Source: an uncultured Spirochaetaceae bacterium
GTDB taxonomy: Bacteria > Spirochaetota > Spirochaetia > Sphaerochaetales > Sphaerochaetaceae
NCBI GenBank assembly: GCA_944389025.1
Contig: CALXKU010000010.1
Location: 22,523 to 86,522 of the forward strand
DNA length: 64,000 nt
Direction of reading: 5' to 3'
Part shown: positions 51,269-59,608 of the stretch, in pieces
Layout: every line of letters begins with the position of its first letter
How positions within the stretch are numbered: the stretch's first letter is position 1
Program-made: the position numbers and the translations under genes
The notes under the pieces: model-generated
The model's input: the letters and a program-made list of their open reading frames with translations, nothing else
What the model was told of the DNA's origin: nothing
Databases searched by the model: none

Positions 51269-52014
51269 GCAGGTTTGAGACGGCTTTGGAAATAGCCCGC
51301 GAGGTCTCCTCTTTTCTCCGCTCTTCAGCAGGAAAGGGGTTTTCTATTGAGGAAAAAGCTCTAAACGATTATGTTACGGACTCAGATCGCCGGGCGGAGA
51401 CAATGATTCGGGAAAGGATTTTAAAAGAGTTTCCTGACGATGAGATCCTGGGAGAGGAGTACGGAGTAAGCGGGGCATCGAAAAGGCTCTGGATAATTGA
51501 TCCTATAGACGGGACTGTGAACTATATGAATCATTTCCCATTTTATACGGTTTCGATAGCATATGAGGAGAATGGAGAGACCGTTTTCGGCATCGTAAGC
51601 GTACCGGAGCAGGGTGAGATATTCTACGCCAAAAAGGGGGAGGGGGCCTATCTGAACTCCGAAAAAATAGCTGTCAGTACCCTCGAGAGCCATAAGGCCC
51701 TTGCCATCCTTGTTCCACCTCACAGGCATCATGAGGAGCTTGATGGCTATCTGACCTCGATGAGGAGGCTTTACGAGATCTATTCGGACGTGCGCTCGAT
51801 AGGCTCTGCCGCACTCAGCCTATGCTATCTCGCATCCGGCCGTGTTTCATGCTATTATGAAAGGCTTCTTCACATATATGATGTCGCAGCTGGCCTTCTG
51901 ATTGCAAAGGAAGCTGGGGCTGAAATCGCTTTTGACTGTCATGATTCATTTATAGATGTGATTGCCACATCGCAGGGCCTGCTTGAAAAGACGAGGGATG
52001 CCATAGATGGTTAA
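51265..52014 (+). CDS. suhB: Inositol monophosphatase family protein (SuhB-like)
   Basis: A 249-residue metal-dependent phosphatase. The first metal residues are in LGEEYGV near residue 60, the signature IDPIDGTVNYMNHFPF near residue 75, and the last metal aspartate in YDVAAGLLIAKEAGAEI near residue 205. Bacterial members dephosphorylate inositol phosphates, or, as SuhB, act in rRNA antitermination. It overlaps the acidic protein gene by four bases and the next HAD gene by eight, so translation is coupled along the operon. Confidence 0.92.
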   Translation: MSRFETALEIAREVSSFLRSSAGKGFSIEEKALNDYVTDSDRRAETMIRERILKEFPDDEILGEEYGVSGASKRLWIIDPIDGTVNYMNHFPFYTVSIAYEENGETVFGIVSVPEQGEIFYAKKGEGAYLNSEKIAVSTLESHKALAILVPPHRHHEELDGYLTSMRRLYEIYSDVRSIGSAALSLCYLASGRVSCYYERLLHIYDVAAGLLIAKEAGAEIAFDCHDSFIDVIATSQGLLEKTRDAIDG

Positions 52015-52648
52015 GGCCCTCCTTTTCGATCTCGACGGTACCCTTCTTAACACATCTGAGGGGATATTCAGAACGGCTGACAGGACTGCAGTAACGCTAG
52101 GCCTTGAGCCATGCCGTGACTCAAAGAAATATGCGCAGTTCGTCGGACCGCCTCTTCATGTCGGCTTCAATAAGGTTTATGGTCTCTCTGGAGAAGATGC
52201 TGAGCGGGCATCAAAGATATACAGGAGTTACTATCCGGAGACCGGCCTCGGGGTCTACTCCTATTATGATGGGCTTTTAGATGTCGTAGCCACTTTGAAA
52301 AAGAGGGGCTATCTTATCGGGGTGGCAACGCTTAAGAATGAGAGTGCAGCTACCAGGATGATCGCATCATCCCGTTTCTCACCATATGTGGATGTCGTAC
52401 ATGGCTCTGATGAACTTGAGAGCCTGACAAAGAAGGACATAGTTCTTCTCTCGATAAGAGATCTTCTTGTTAATCGGGATGAGGCTGTTCTGATCGGGGA
52501 CAGCGAAAGCGATGAGAAGGGAGCCTGGGAGGCCGGGGTTTCTTTTCTCGCAGTCTCCTGGGGTTTCGGATTTCCCGATGGCTGTGATAAAATTGAACAT
52601 GTAGACCGTCCGGAAGAACTTCTGGACCGTTTTGGAGGAACAATATGA
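52007..52648 (+). CDS. HAD-superfamily phosphatase (phosphoglycolate phosphatase-like)
   Basis: A 213-residue HAD hydrolase with nucleophile motif FDLDGTLLNTSEG, a helical cap (residues 15-80), the motif II threonine in GVATLKNESA, the motif III lysine near LTKKDIV, and the motif IV acidic pair in LIGDSESDEKGA. It belongs to the Gph/PpaX-like branch that removes phosphate from small metabolites; the substrate is unknown. It overlaps suhB by eight bases and ridA by four. Confidence 0.88.
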   Translation: MVKALLFDLDGTLLNTSEGIFRTADRTAVTLGLEPCRDSKKYAQFVGPPLHVGFNKVYGLSGEDAERASKIYRSYYPETGLGVYSYYDGLLDVVATLKKRGYLIGVATLKNESAATRMIASSRFSPYVDVVHGSDELESLTKKDIVLLSIRDLLVNRDEAVLIGDSESDEKGAWEAGVSFLAVSWGFGFPDGCDKIEHVDRPEELLDRFGGTI

Positions 52649-53028
52649 TAGAGAAAATCGAGACAAAGGCGGCTCCGGCTGCAATCGGACCATACAGTCA
52701 GGCGGTAAGATGCGGTTCCATGCTCTTCTGCTCAGGACAGATTCCAATCAATCCCGAGACGGGGGAGATCGTAGAAGGGGATGTGACGGCTCAGGCAAAG
52801 CAGGTTTTCAAGAACATAAAGGCCGTGCTTAGTGCTGCAGGAGCTGATGAGGGCAATGTCGTCAAGGCTACAGTCTTCCTTAAGGATATGGCTGATTTTG
52901 CAGCAGTCAACGGTGTTTACGCATCATTCTTCGAAAAATGTGCCACCCTTCCGGCAAGAAGCGCGGTTGCGGTACGCTCCCTTCCAAAGGATGTCATGGT
53001 CGAGGTGGAGGTCATCGCTGTTCTCTGA
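52645..53028 (+). CDS. ridA: RidA family reactive intermediate deaminase
   Basis: A 127-residue RidA/YjgF protein, standard length. Seen: APAAIGPYSQAVRCGSMLFCSGQIPINPETG near the N-terminus, AGADEGNVVKATVFLKDM, and the C-terminal PARSAVAVRSLPKDVMVEVEVIAV with the conserved arginine. It hydrolyses reactive 2-aminoacrylate and other imine intermediates made by PLP enzymes. It closes the four-gene overlapping operon headed by the acidic protein. No clear terminator follows. Confidence 0.96.
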   Translation: MIEKIETKAAPAAIGPYSQAVRCGSMLFCSGQIPINPETGEIVEGDVTAQAKQVFKNIKAVLSAAGADEGNVVKATVFLKDMADFAAVNGVYASFFEKCATLPARSAVAVRSLPKDVMVEVEVIAVL

Positions 53029-53057
53029 TGGAAAGCGGTCTATTCAGCCTGCCATTA

Positions 53058-53086
53058 TTGAAACAATTCCTCATTGCCTCTAATAT
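53058..53086 (+). promoter_or_regulatory. Promoter of the polysaccharide export operon
   Basis: TTGAAA (53058-53063), 17 bases, TAATAT (53081-53086), about 35 bases before the ATG. The -10 box lies in the centre of a perfect palindrome. Confidence 0.6.
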
Positions 53087-53092
53087 TAGAGG
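53077..53092. promoter_or_regulatory. Perfect 16-bp palindrome CCTCTAATATTAGAGG, candidate operator
   Basis: Both strands read the same over all 16 bases, and the -10 box is at the centre. A dimeric repressor bound here would exclude RNA polymerase. The regulator is not encoded next door. Confidence 0.55.
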
Positions 53093-53121
53093 GCCTGAAC
53101 TTTTAATTAGAGTTGGAAGCT

Positions 53122-54702
53122 ATGAGAAAAAACTTTAAATGCATAGTATTATTCGCCATTCTCTTTTCTGCGCTCTTTTCCATTAGTGCGGCGGAGGTGG
53201 TGGTCAGCCCGAAGATGAGGAGCCTGTCATATAGCATGCAGACTACTCCCGATTCGCTTGCGGTGCAGCTTGGACTTGACTCGCAGTCACTTATTCTATC
53301 AACAGATACGGATACGGTCACAGCCCAGCTTCAGCTTGATAGGCTTGTAGCCATTTCAGATCCCGGTTATGTGCTCGTACCTGGTGATACCATTTCGGTC
53401 AGTTACATGGAAAGAACCGGAACGAATCCTGTCACGCTTCATATCACGATCCCCTATGGAGGAACCATCAGAATCTCAAGCATTGCAACGGTTGAGACGG
53501 AGGGCAGGACTTTCCAGAGTGTGAGATCCGAGATCGAGGCGATTCTTACCCAGTACAACAGGTACGCCAATCCTATCATAACGATTCAGAGTCTCGGACT
53601 TTTCCATGTCAGCATAAACGGAGAGGTGACTTCTTCCCGCTCTATCAGGGTAAATGGCAACTCATTTCTCTCTGACGTGCTATATTACGGTGCCGCTACC
53701 GCCTCAAGCAGGCTTGTCACAATCAAAAGCGCGGATGGAACGGAGAGAAGCTATGATCCGTACCTTGGAATGAGGAGGGGGGAAAGCAGTAACAATCCGC
53801 GTCTTCAGCCGGGTGATGTGATAACTCTTCATAAGAAGGACAGGGCTGTTACCATCTCCGGTGCAGTCAACGATAAGGGAACATACCAGCTGCTTGAAGG
53901 AGAGAATCTTTCTGCCCTCATTTCATATTATGCCATGGGCCTTGATGCCTACGCCTCGGATACCGTGACGATCCAGCGCTCCCGTGGCAACGGATACTAT
54001 GAGACTATGAGCGTACCGGTTGCGGAGGATTTTGAGCTTAAAGATGGGGACATTGTATATGTAGAGCCCGTATCCGACAGCCTTGGCTCCGTCTCCATAG
54101 AAGGGGCTCTTGCCTCTTCATCCAGTAACAGCATGATACAGGGGGACAGGAGTGAGACATACTACTACCGTTTTGTCGATGGGGAGACGGTTTATGACAT
54201 GCTCTCTGCGATGAGCGGCTATTTCACACCCTCTTCAAACCTTTCTGGAGCATATCTTGTGAGGGATGGAGAGACGCTGATGCTTGATTTCAACGAGATT
54301 CTTTATAACGGTGCTGAGAGCGGGGAACTCACCCTTAAAAGCTCTGACAGGTTCTACATACCGTTCAATCAGATGCTCGTGTCTGTAATCGGCGGTGTTG
54401 TCAATCCCGGAGTTTACGGTTATGTTCCAGGGCGAAGTGCCGATTACTACATAAATCTTGCCGGTGGTTACAGCGAGAACAGCAAGGGTACGGACGGCCT
54501 TGAGATAAAAGGGGAGGATGGAAGGATTTACAGCCTCAGCGATCCGCTTGAACCTGAGACGACGATAACCGTTGAACGCGATGATCTTTCCAGCCAGGTT
54601 GCCAGCACCGTGGCGGTGATAGGAATCGTGACGAGCGTGGTTGGCCTTATCGCATCAATTGTGACTATAAGCGCAAACCTTGCGACCTGGCCGAATATTT
54701 GA
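53122..54702 (+). CDS. Polysaccharide export outer-membrane protein (Wza-like, SLBB domains)
   Basis: A 526-residue exported protein with a cleavable signal peptide (RKNFKCIVLFAILFSALFSISAAE), not a lipobox. Near residue 75 the polysaccharide-export domain starts (DPGYVLVPGDTISVSYM), followed by several SLBB repeats (VSINGEVTSSRSIRVNGN, VTISGAVNDKGTYQLLEGE, VSIEGALASSSS, VSVIGGVVNPGVYGYVPGR). A C-terminal hydrophobic helix (VAVIGIVTSVVGLIASIV) fits the membrane helix of Wza. It would form the outer-membrane exit for an exopolysaccharide or capsule. The gene is followed seven bases later by the Wzc-like kinase, its usual partner. Confidence 0.88.
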   Translation: MRKNFKCIVLFAILFSALFSISAAEVVVSPKMRSLSYSMQTTPDSLAVQLGLDSQSLILSTDTDTVTAQLQLDRLVAISDPGYVLVPGDTISVSYMERTGTNPVTLHITIPYGGTIRISSIATVETEGRTFQSVRSEIEAILTQYNRYANPIITIQSLGLFHVSINGEVTSSRSIRVNGNSFLSDVLYYGAATASSRLVTIKSADGTERSYDPYLGMRRGESSNNPRLQPGDVITLHKKDRAVTISGAVNDKGTYQLLEGENLSALISYYAMGLDAYASDTVTIQRSRGNGYYETMSVPVAEDFELKDGDIVYVEPVSDSLGSVSIEGALASSSSNSMIQGDRSETYYYRFVDGETVYDMLSAMSGYFTPSSNLSGAYLVRDGETLMLDFNEILYNGAESGELTLKSSDRFYIPFNQMLVSVIGGVVNPGVYGYVPGRSADYYINLAGGYSENSKGTDGLEIKGEDGRIYSLSDPLEPETTITVERDDLSSQVASTVAVIGIVTSVVGLIASIVTISANLATWPNI

Positions 54703-54709
54703 GGGGACT

Positions 54710-57148
54710 ATGAGCGAAAACGTTAAAAACGAAGAGATGGAAATCGATATTGCCGATTTAATAAAGAGCGTGTTCTCCAGATTCTGGATCACGGTAGTCT
54801 CCTTCATAGTCTGTGTAGCCATTGCCGTGCTCTACCTTTTCATAACCGTTCCGACCTACGAGGCGACGGCATCGATGATGGTTGAGCCGCTTAGCGATAC
54901 CGGCATATCCTCCCTTTTTGAAGCTGGATTTTCCTCTGGGGGCAACATATCCACGGAGCTTGAGATTCTCAACAGCAGGAGCACGTATGACAACGCTCTT
55001 AGAAAGCTTGATCTGAGCTCTTATACGACTGCCGATGGAATAAGATATTCCGATTTTGAAGAGCCTCTTGATTATGAGAGTCTGATTGAGATGGTCTCCG
55101 TCGAGGCTGTTGCGGATACCGCGTATCTTAAGATTACTGTGCAGAACCAGAGCCCTGAGTTCGCCCGCGATTTCTGTAACGCCCTTGCAGACAGCTATTC
55201 TGAGGTGCTTACCGGTATTACCAGGAACAGCGCATCAAGCCAGCTGAGTTTCATAACAGCGGAAATCCCATCTGTCGAGGATGCTTTGAGGGAGGCAACC
55301 CTTGCCTTAAGCGAATTCCAGAGGGAGAACAGCCTTTTACAGCTAAGTGAAGAAAATCAGATACTTCTTCATCAGATGAGCTATCTGACAATGGTGAGGG
55401 AGCCTCTAAGGCACGAGGTTGAGGAGGCGGGAAGAGCACTCTCCTCTTATGAGGCAAGGTATCCGGAGCTTAAGGAAAGAAGGGAGGCTTTCGGACGTGA
55501 GGGCCAGGTCATAGGAACGACTGAGAACATCATCACATGGTATAGCGAGTCCGTCCTTTACGATATCCTCTCAAGCACTTCAAACAGCCAGATCTCCGTG
55601 CTAAGCGCTTCCCAGCAGTCCAGGTATTACGCACTCATCCAGATGATGGAATCCTCTCAGACTGAGCTTGAGAACTACCTGGCTTCCCAGATTACCGACA
55701 TCCTTTCCAACATGGATGCTCTCGATTACGTGCAGCATTATCTGCAGCTCGCACTTGGCGAGAGGCAGATAGGTGTCATCGATAACATGCTTGGTGATAT
55801 AGACATCGAGCTAGAGAAGGTTCCTGAGCTGCAGAGACAGCAGATGGAGCTGGAGAGCAATGTCGAGATTTATCAGCAGCTCGTGCTCTTTTTGCGTCAG
55901 GCGCAGAGCGAGACTTCGCTGCTCGAGGCGAGCATTACTGATAATGTTACCCGCATCGATGTTGCGGTCCTGCCTCTGGAACCGGTCAGCCCGTCGACGG
56001 CTAAGACGCTACTTATTGGCGGCTTTTTAGGTATATTCATCGGAGTCGGAATCTCTGTGATCCTTGGACTTACAGATAAGAGGATCATGACGAGGGAGGA
56101 CCTTGAGAAGGCCCTTGATGAGGATATCCCTGTGCTTGGATGGATTCCTCTCTTAAAACCGTCGGGAAAAAAGGAGACGAGGAGGGGAATCGCACTCAAT
56201 CTCAATCCTATGTCTTTCATATCGGAGCGCTATAAGCAGATAGCCTCATCGATGATCTATGGAAAGAAGCTCGGCTCGCATTTCATCACCGTCTGCTCTC
56301 CCGGAAAGACCGATGGCAAGAGTACTACGATTGCGAATATCGCATATGCCTTGGCTCTCAACGGCAAGAGGATACTCATTGTGGACATGGATCTAAGGAT
56401 GCCTGCTGTAGAGAACGTGTTCCAGGTCAAGCATGCTGAGAAGGGAATCGTTGATGTCCTTAGCGGAGATGTGAGACCATCCGATGTCATAAGGACTCCT
56501 TTCGAAGAGCTTCCGAATCTGAATATAATCGGAGTAGGAACTCCTGTCGTTGTTCCTTCAATCGTGATTCAGACATTCAGCATTGAGAAGTTCATATCCG
56601 AGGTGAAGAGCCACTATGACTACATATTCTTTGACGCTCCACCGCTTTCATACGCATCAGAGCTCCTTACGATCGCACGGGTTGCTCCTGAGGTGCTTAT
56701 CATAGCGAGAGCCGGAGTTTCCACATCCGATGACTTGAAGATGATGGTGCATGATCTTAAGGAATTGGGTGCGAATATAATTGGAGTCTGTCTCAACGGC
56801 CTTTCGCTTTCATCTACCAGCATCGGGGCAAAGGGCTCGTACGGTTATGGCTATGGGCTTTCAAAGAACAGTAAGAAGGAACGTGATGAGATCAGGAACA
56901 CCTATGTCAGAAAGAAGAACCAGTATGCCAAAATATACCGCAGACAGCTTAAGGAAAGGGAGCATAGGCATGCTTCTGCTCTCTGGACGGAGGCTCCTCT
57001 TACATTCCCGAATGGTTTTGGCGATGAGGATGCGGTAGCAAAAAACAGGGATAGCGGTGCGTTCAGTACGAAGGATGTTCTCAAGACGTTCGAAGATTAC
57101 CTCAGTGCTATTGAGGGTGATGAGAATGCAAAAGGCAAAAAGGAGTAG
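54710..57148 (+). CDS. Polysaccharide co-polymerase / bacterial tyrosine kinase (Wzc-like)
   Basis: An 812-residue inner-membrane protein. A membrane helix near residue 30 (WITVVSFIVCVAIAVLYLF) starts the chain-length-determinant (Wzz) domain. A coiled-coil periplasmic region extends to about residue 420, and a second helix (TLLIGGFLGIFIGVGISVIL) follows. The cytoplasmic kinase domain has Walker A GKTDGKST near residue 532, Walker A' ILIVDMDLRMP and Walker B YIFFDAPPL. A tyrosine cluster SYGYGYGLS near residue 711 and later tyrosines are likely autophosphorylation sites. GAGGGG precedes the ATG at 54710. It regulates polymer length and export together with the Wza-like protein; no glycosyltransferase or polymerase gene is nearby. 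Confidence 0.9.
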   Translation: MSENVKNEEMEIDIADLIKSVFSRFWITVVSFIVCVAIAVLYLFITVPTYEATASMMVEPLSDTGISSLFEAGFSSGGNISTELEILNSRSTYDNALRKLDLSSYTTADGIRYSDFEEPLDYESLIEMVSVEAVADTAYLKITVQNQSPEFARDFCNALADSYSEVLTGITRNSASSQLSFITAEIPSVEDALREATLALSEFQRENSLLQLSEENQILLHQMSYLTMVREPLRHEVEEAGRALSSYEARYPELKERREAFGREGQVIGTTENIITWYSESVLYDILSSTSNSQISVLSASQQSRYYALIQMMESSQTELENYLASQITDILSNMDALDYVQHYLQLALGERQIGVIDNMLGDIDIELEKVPELQRQQMELESNVEIYQQLVLFLRQAQSETSLLEASITDNVTRIDVAVLPLEPVSPSTAKTLLIGGFLGIFIGVGISVILGLTDKRIMTREDLEKALDEDIPVLGWIPLLKPSGKKETRRGIALNLNPMSFISERYKQIASSMIYGKKLGSHFITVCSPGKTDGKSTTIANIAYALALNGKRILIVDMDLRMPAVENVFQVKHAEKGIVDVLSGDVRPSDVIRTPFEELPNLNIIGVGTPVVVPSIVIQTFSIEKFISEVKSHYDYIFFDAPPLSYASELLTIARVAPEVLIIARAGVSTSDDLKMMVHDLKELGANIIGVCLNGLSLSSTSIGAKGSYGYGYGLSKNSKKERDEIRNTYVRKKNQYAKIYRRQLKEREHRHASALWTEAPLTFPNGFGDEDAVAKNRDSGAFSTKDVLKTFEDYLSAIEGDENAKGKKE

Positions 57149-57165
57149 ACGAGAAAGGCCTTTTG

Positions 57166-57171
57166 TATTAT
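57166..57171 (+). promoter_or_regulatory. Candidate -10 box of the pyr operon
   Basis: TATTAT at 57166-57171 would start a transcript near 57178, just before the leader-peptide ATG at 57185. The -35 region (GAGTAG with 17-base spacing) is poor, so activation or read-through from upstream is possible. Confidence 0.35.
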
Positions 57172-57184
57172 TCTCTCATAAGAT

Positions 57185-57280
57185 ATGGAAAAGAGATTTT
57201 GCCTAGATGGATATTTCACTACGATCCCAGGCGTTTCTATTTCCTCTTTTGAATGCAAGTTTCGCGGCTCTGTTTTATGA
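57185..57280 (+). CDS. Candidate pyr leader peptide (31 codons)
   Basis: ATG GAA AAG AGA opens a 31-codon frame (MEKRFCLDGYF, then ISSFECKFRGSVL) whose TGA stop (57278-57280) lies between loop and right arm of the attenuator hairpin. The latter half of the frame is T-rich (TTTCTATTTCCTCTTTT at 57234-57250). This is the layout of the E. coli pyrBI leader, where ribosomes following RNA polymerase closely prevent the terminator from forming when UTP is low. The Shine-Dalgarno is weak, so the peptide is a prediction. Confidence 0.5.
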   Translation: MEKRFCLDGYFTTIPGVSISSFECKFRGSVL

Positions 57281-57294
57281 GCCGCATTTTTTTT
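57264..57294 (+). terminator. Attenuator (intrinsic terminator) in the pyr operon leader
   Basis: GCGGCTC-eight bases-GAGCCGC followed by A and eight T residues (57287-57294). GGAGG of pyrBI starts at 57295, directly after the T-run. The terminator thus separates promoter and structural genes and must be bypassed for expression. Confidence 0.85.
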
Positions 57295-57303
57295 GGAGGC
57301 AAG

Positions 57304-58890
57304 ATGTCAAACGTATTTAAAGGTAGGAGTCTCTGCGTAATCGAGGATTTCTCAATCGATGAGAGAAGGTATTTCTTCAGAAAGACAGCAGAGCTTAAGA
57401 AGGCGATCTTGAATAACGATAAGGCTGTCATGGATTCATTCAGGATCGAGGATCCGGATTTCGGTATTTACGAGGTTTTTCTCGAGGACAGCACAAGGAC
57501 CAAGGAGAGTTTCAGGAACGCTGCCAAGTTCCATCATGCCAAGGTCTCAGAGCTCCTTTGCGACTCATCCAGCATAAACAAGGGTGAAAGCTATGCCGAT
57601 ACGTTCAACATGCTCTCAGGATATTCCAACAGGATATTCATCGTAAGAAGCAAGGTTGAGGGGCTTACAAAATGGCTGAGCGAAGAGGGTGCTGAGTACG
57701 CCGAGCGCAACCGTCTGCCATATAAGCCGGCTTTCATCAATGCGGGAGACGGAAAGCATGAGCATCCAACACAGGAGCTTCTCGATGAGTTCTCATTCCT
57801 TGAAAGATTGAACATGGATTTCTCGGAGATCCATCTTGCCCTCGTTGGGGACCTATACCATGGAAGGACTGTGCACTCTAAGGCAAACGGTCTCAAGATT
57901 TTCGATAAGGTCACGGTTGATCTGATTGCTCCTCAGGAGCTGATGATGCCCGATAACTATATCGAGATCATGAAGGAAAACGGCTTCAAGGTTAACATCT
58001 TCCCCTCAATCGAGAACTACCTCGATAATGGGGATATCGCGACGCTCTGGTATTTTACACGCCCTCAGCTTGAGAGAATGGGAGAGCGCATCCTTAAAAA
58101 GGAGGCAGAGCTCAGAGAGGCCATCACATTCCGCCGTGAGTTCATGCCACGCCTTAAGGAGAATACGAAGTTCTATCATCCGCTGCCTCGCCATAAGGAG
58201 CATCCGACAATTCCGACATTCCTCGATAAGACCGAGCTCAATGGCTGGGAGGAGCAGGCGATAAACGGAATGTACTGCCGTATAATCCTTCTCTCTCTCA
58301 TTGCAGGAAAAATAGGTGATGATTTCGATGGAATGAGTGCAAAAGCGGTTGATTATAAGAGCGAGGAGTACATAGTCGAGGTTGAACCGGTGCATAAGGA
58401 TAAGGAGAAGAACATCTCTGAAGGTGTTCGTCCGATTAAAAACGGGATCGTAATCGACCATATCTGCAAGGGAGACAGCCCTGAGGAGATAAGGAATCAT
58501 ATCCGTCTGATTTCATCGGTTATCGGACTTGATAACACCCGTGGTGGAGAGTGGATCAGCCAGGGAAGCGATGGCAAGTTCAAGGGGATCATATTCCGCC
58601 CTGGTGTCATGGACCTTTCGAGAAAGGATCTCAAGCGTCTTGCAGCAGTTGCCCCGCACTGTACCCTCAACATCATAAGGGATGGTAAGGTTGAGAGGAA
58701 GTTCAGGACTCATATGCCACCGCGCATTTATAACTTCGAGGACATGTCATGCAAGAACGAGGCGTGCATATCCAATCCTGGAAACAAGGAAGGGGTTGCA
58801 TCAAAGTTCTACAGGACTAACGACGGCGGATACTGCTGCGCATACTGCGGCAAGGTTCACTCGTTCAAGGAAATTTGGAACAAAAGATAA
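57304..58890 (+). CDS. pyrBI: Aspartate carbamoyltransferase, catalytic and regulatory chains fused (PyrBI)
   Basis: A 528-residue fusion. Residues 1-355 are the catalytic chain: FLEDSTRTKESFRNAAK, then GDGKHEHPTQELLDEF, LVGDLYHGRTVHS and FYHPLPRHKEHPTIP. Residues about 375-528 are the regulatory chain: EGVRPIKNGIVIDHI, LIKR-type allosteric segment replaced by LNIIRDGKVERKF, and a four-cysteine zinc cluster (MSCKNEAC, CCAYCGK) near the C-terminus. It makes carbamoyl aspartate, the committed step of pyrimidine synthesis. Fused forms are known from Thermotoga and some treponemes. The start at 57304 follows GGAGG by four bases, immediately after the attenuator. Confidence 0.96.
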   Translation: MSNVFKGRSLCVIEDFSIDERRYFFRKTAELKKAILNNDKAVMDSFRIEDPDFGIYEVFLEDSTRTKESFRNAAKFHHAKVSELLCDSSSINKGESYADTFNMLSGYSNRIFIVRSKVEGLTKWLSEEGAEYAERNRLPYKPAFINAGDGKHEHPTQELLDEFSFLERLNMDFSEIHLALVGDLYHGRTVHSKANGLKIFDKVTVDLIAPQELMMPDNYIEIMKENGFKVNIFPSIENYLDNGDIATLWYFTRPQLERMGERILKKEAELREAITFRREFMPRLKENTKFYHPLPRHKEHPTIPTFLDKTELNGWEEQAINGMYCRIILLSLIAGKIGDDFDGMSAKAVDYKSEEYIVEVEPVHKDKEKNISEGVRPIKNGIVIDHICKGDSPEEIRNHIRLISSVIGLDNTRGGEWISQGSDGKFKGIIFRPGVMDLSRKDLKRLAAVAPHCTLNIIRDGKVERKFRTHMPPRIYNFEDMSCKNEACISNPGNKEGVASKFYRTNDGGYCCAYCGKVHSFKEIWNKR

Positions 58891-58903
58891 TCTATGTTAT
58901 AAT
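58875..58903 (+). promoter_or_regulatory. Internal promoter before pyrE
   Basis: TTGGAA (58875-58880, inside the last codons of pyrBI), 17 bases, perfect TATAAT (58898-58903), ten bases, ATG at 58914. It would give pyrE and downstream genes a transcript with a leader of only a few bases. Confidence 0.6.
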
Positions 58904-58913
58904 GGGAAACGCT

Positions 58914-59606
58914 ATGAAAACACTTAATGATATCCAGAATTACTACGGAAGCCAGCTTGCAAAGGCGGCTCTTGAGCTTGGTGCTATAAGACTTAACGTA
59001 TCTGAGCCTTTCAGATGGGCAAGTGGATACAGGATGCCAATCTACAACGACAACAGGCAGTTTCTCTCATCAAGTGCCTACAGGGCACTGATCTGCGATG
59101 CCTTCTCGGACATGGTAGAATCCCTTTCCCTGAAAGTCGACAACATCGCAGGAACGGCAACTGCGGGAATCCCTCATGCCACGAGCCTTGCGGACCGTCT
59201 GAATAAGAGCCTTAGCTATGTGCGCTCTTCGAACAAAGACCATGGACTGGGACATCAGATAGAGGGCCTTGGAAGGGATGGAAGCTATAATGGTGCATCT
59301 GTTCTGCTTATCGAGGATCTTATCAGTACCGGCTCCTCATCAATAAAGGCCGTAGAGGCCATAAGGGGTGCGAACGGCGTATGCGATACCTGCCTCGGAA
59401 TATTCACATACGGTCTTCAGGCGAGCTATGACGCATTTGATGCCCTCAAGCCATCATGCTGCTATCATACGATTCTCTCATACGATCTGATGGTAAAAAT
59501 TGCCGAGGAGACGGGATATATCAACGCTGAGGAGGCAGCTGCGCTGAGAGAATGGAGAGCGGACCCGTTCGGATGGGGAGAGAAAAGAGGCTTTGCAAAG
59601 GAGTGA
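58914..59606 (+). CDS. pyrE: Orotate phosphoribosyltransferase
   Basis: A 230-residue phosphoribosyltransferase converting orotate and PRPP to OMP. Seen: FRWASGYRMPIYNDNR near residue 35, VDNIAGTATAGIPHATSLA, VRSSNKDHGLGHQIEG with the flexible-loop lysine, and the PRPP motif VLLIEDLISTGSSS near residue 133. The start at 58914 (MKTLNDIQNYY) fits the family and lies just beyond the internal promoter; ATG 58902 would overlap its -10 box. It is followed after two bases by pyrF. Confidence 0.95.
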   Translation: MKTLNDIQNYYGSQLAKAALELGAIRLNVSEPFRWASGYRMPIYNDNRQFLSSSAYRALICDAFSDMVESLSLKVDNIAGTATAGIPHATSLADRLNKSLSYVRSSNKDHGLGHQIEGLGRDGSYNGASVLLIEDLISTGSSSIKAVEAIRGANGVCDTCLGIFTYGLQASYDAFDALKPSCCYHTILSYDLMVKIAEETGYINAEEAAALREWRADPFGWGEKRGFAKE

Positions 59607-59608
59607 GC

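Noticed and set aside
53122..57148. A full capsule or exopolysaccharide biosynthesis cluster
   Set aside because: Only export and co-polymerase genes are present; flanking genes are ridA and pyrimidine synthesis.
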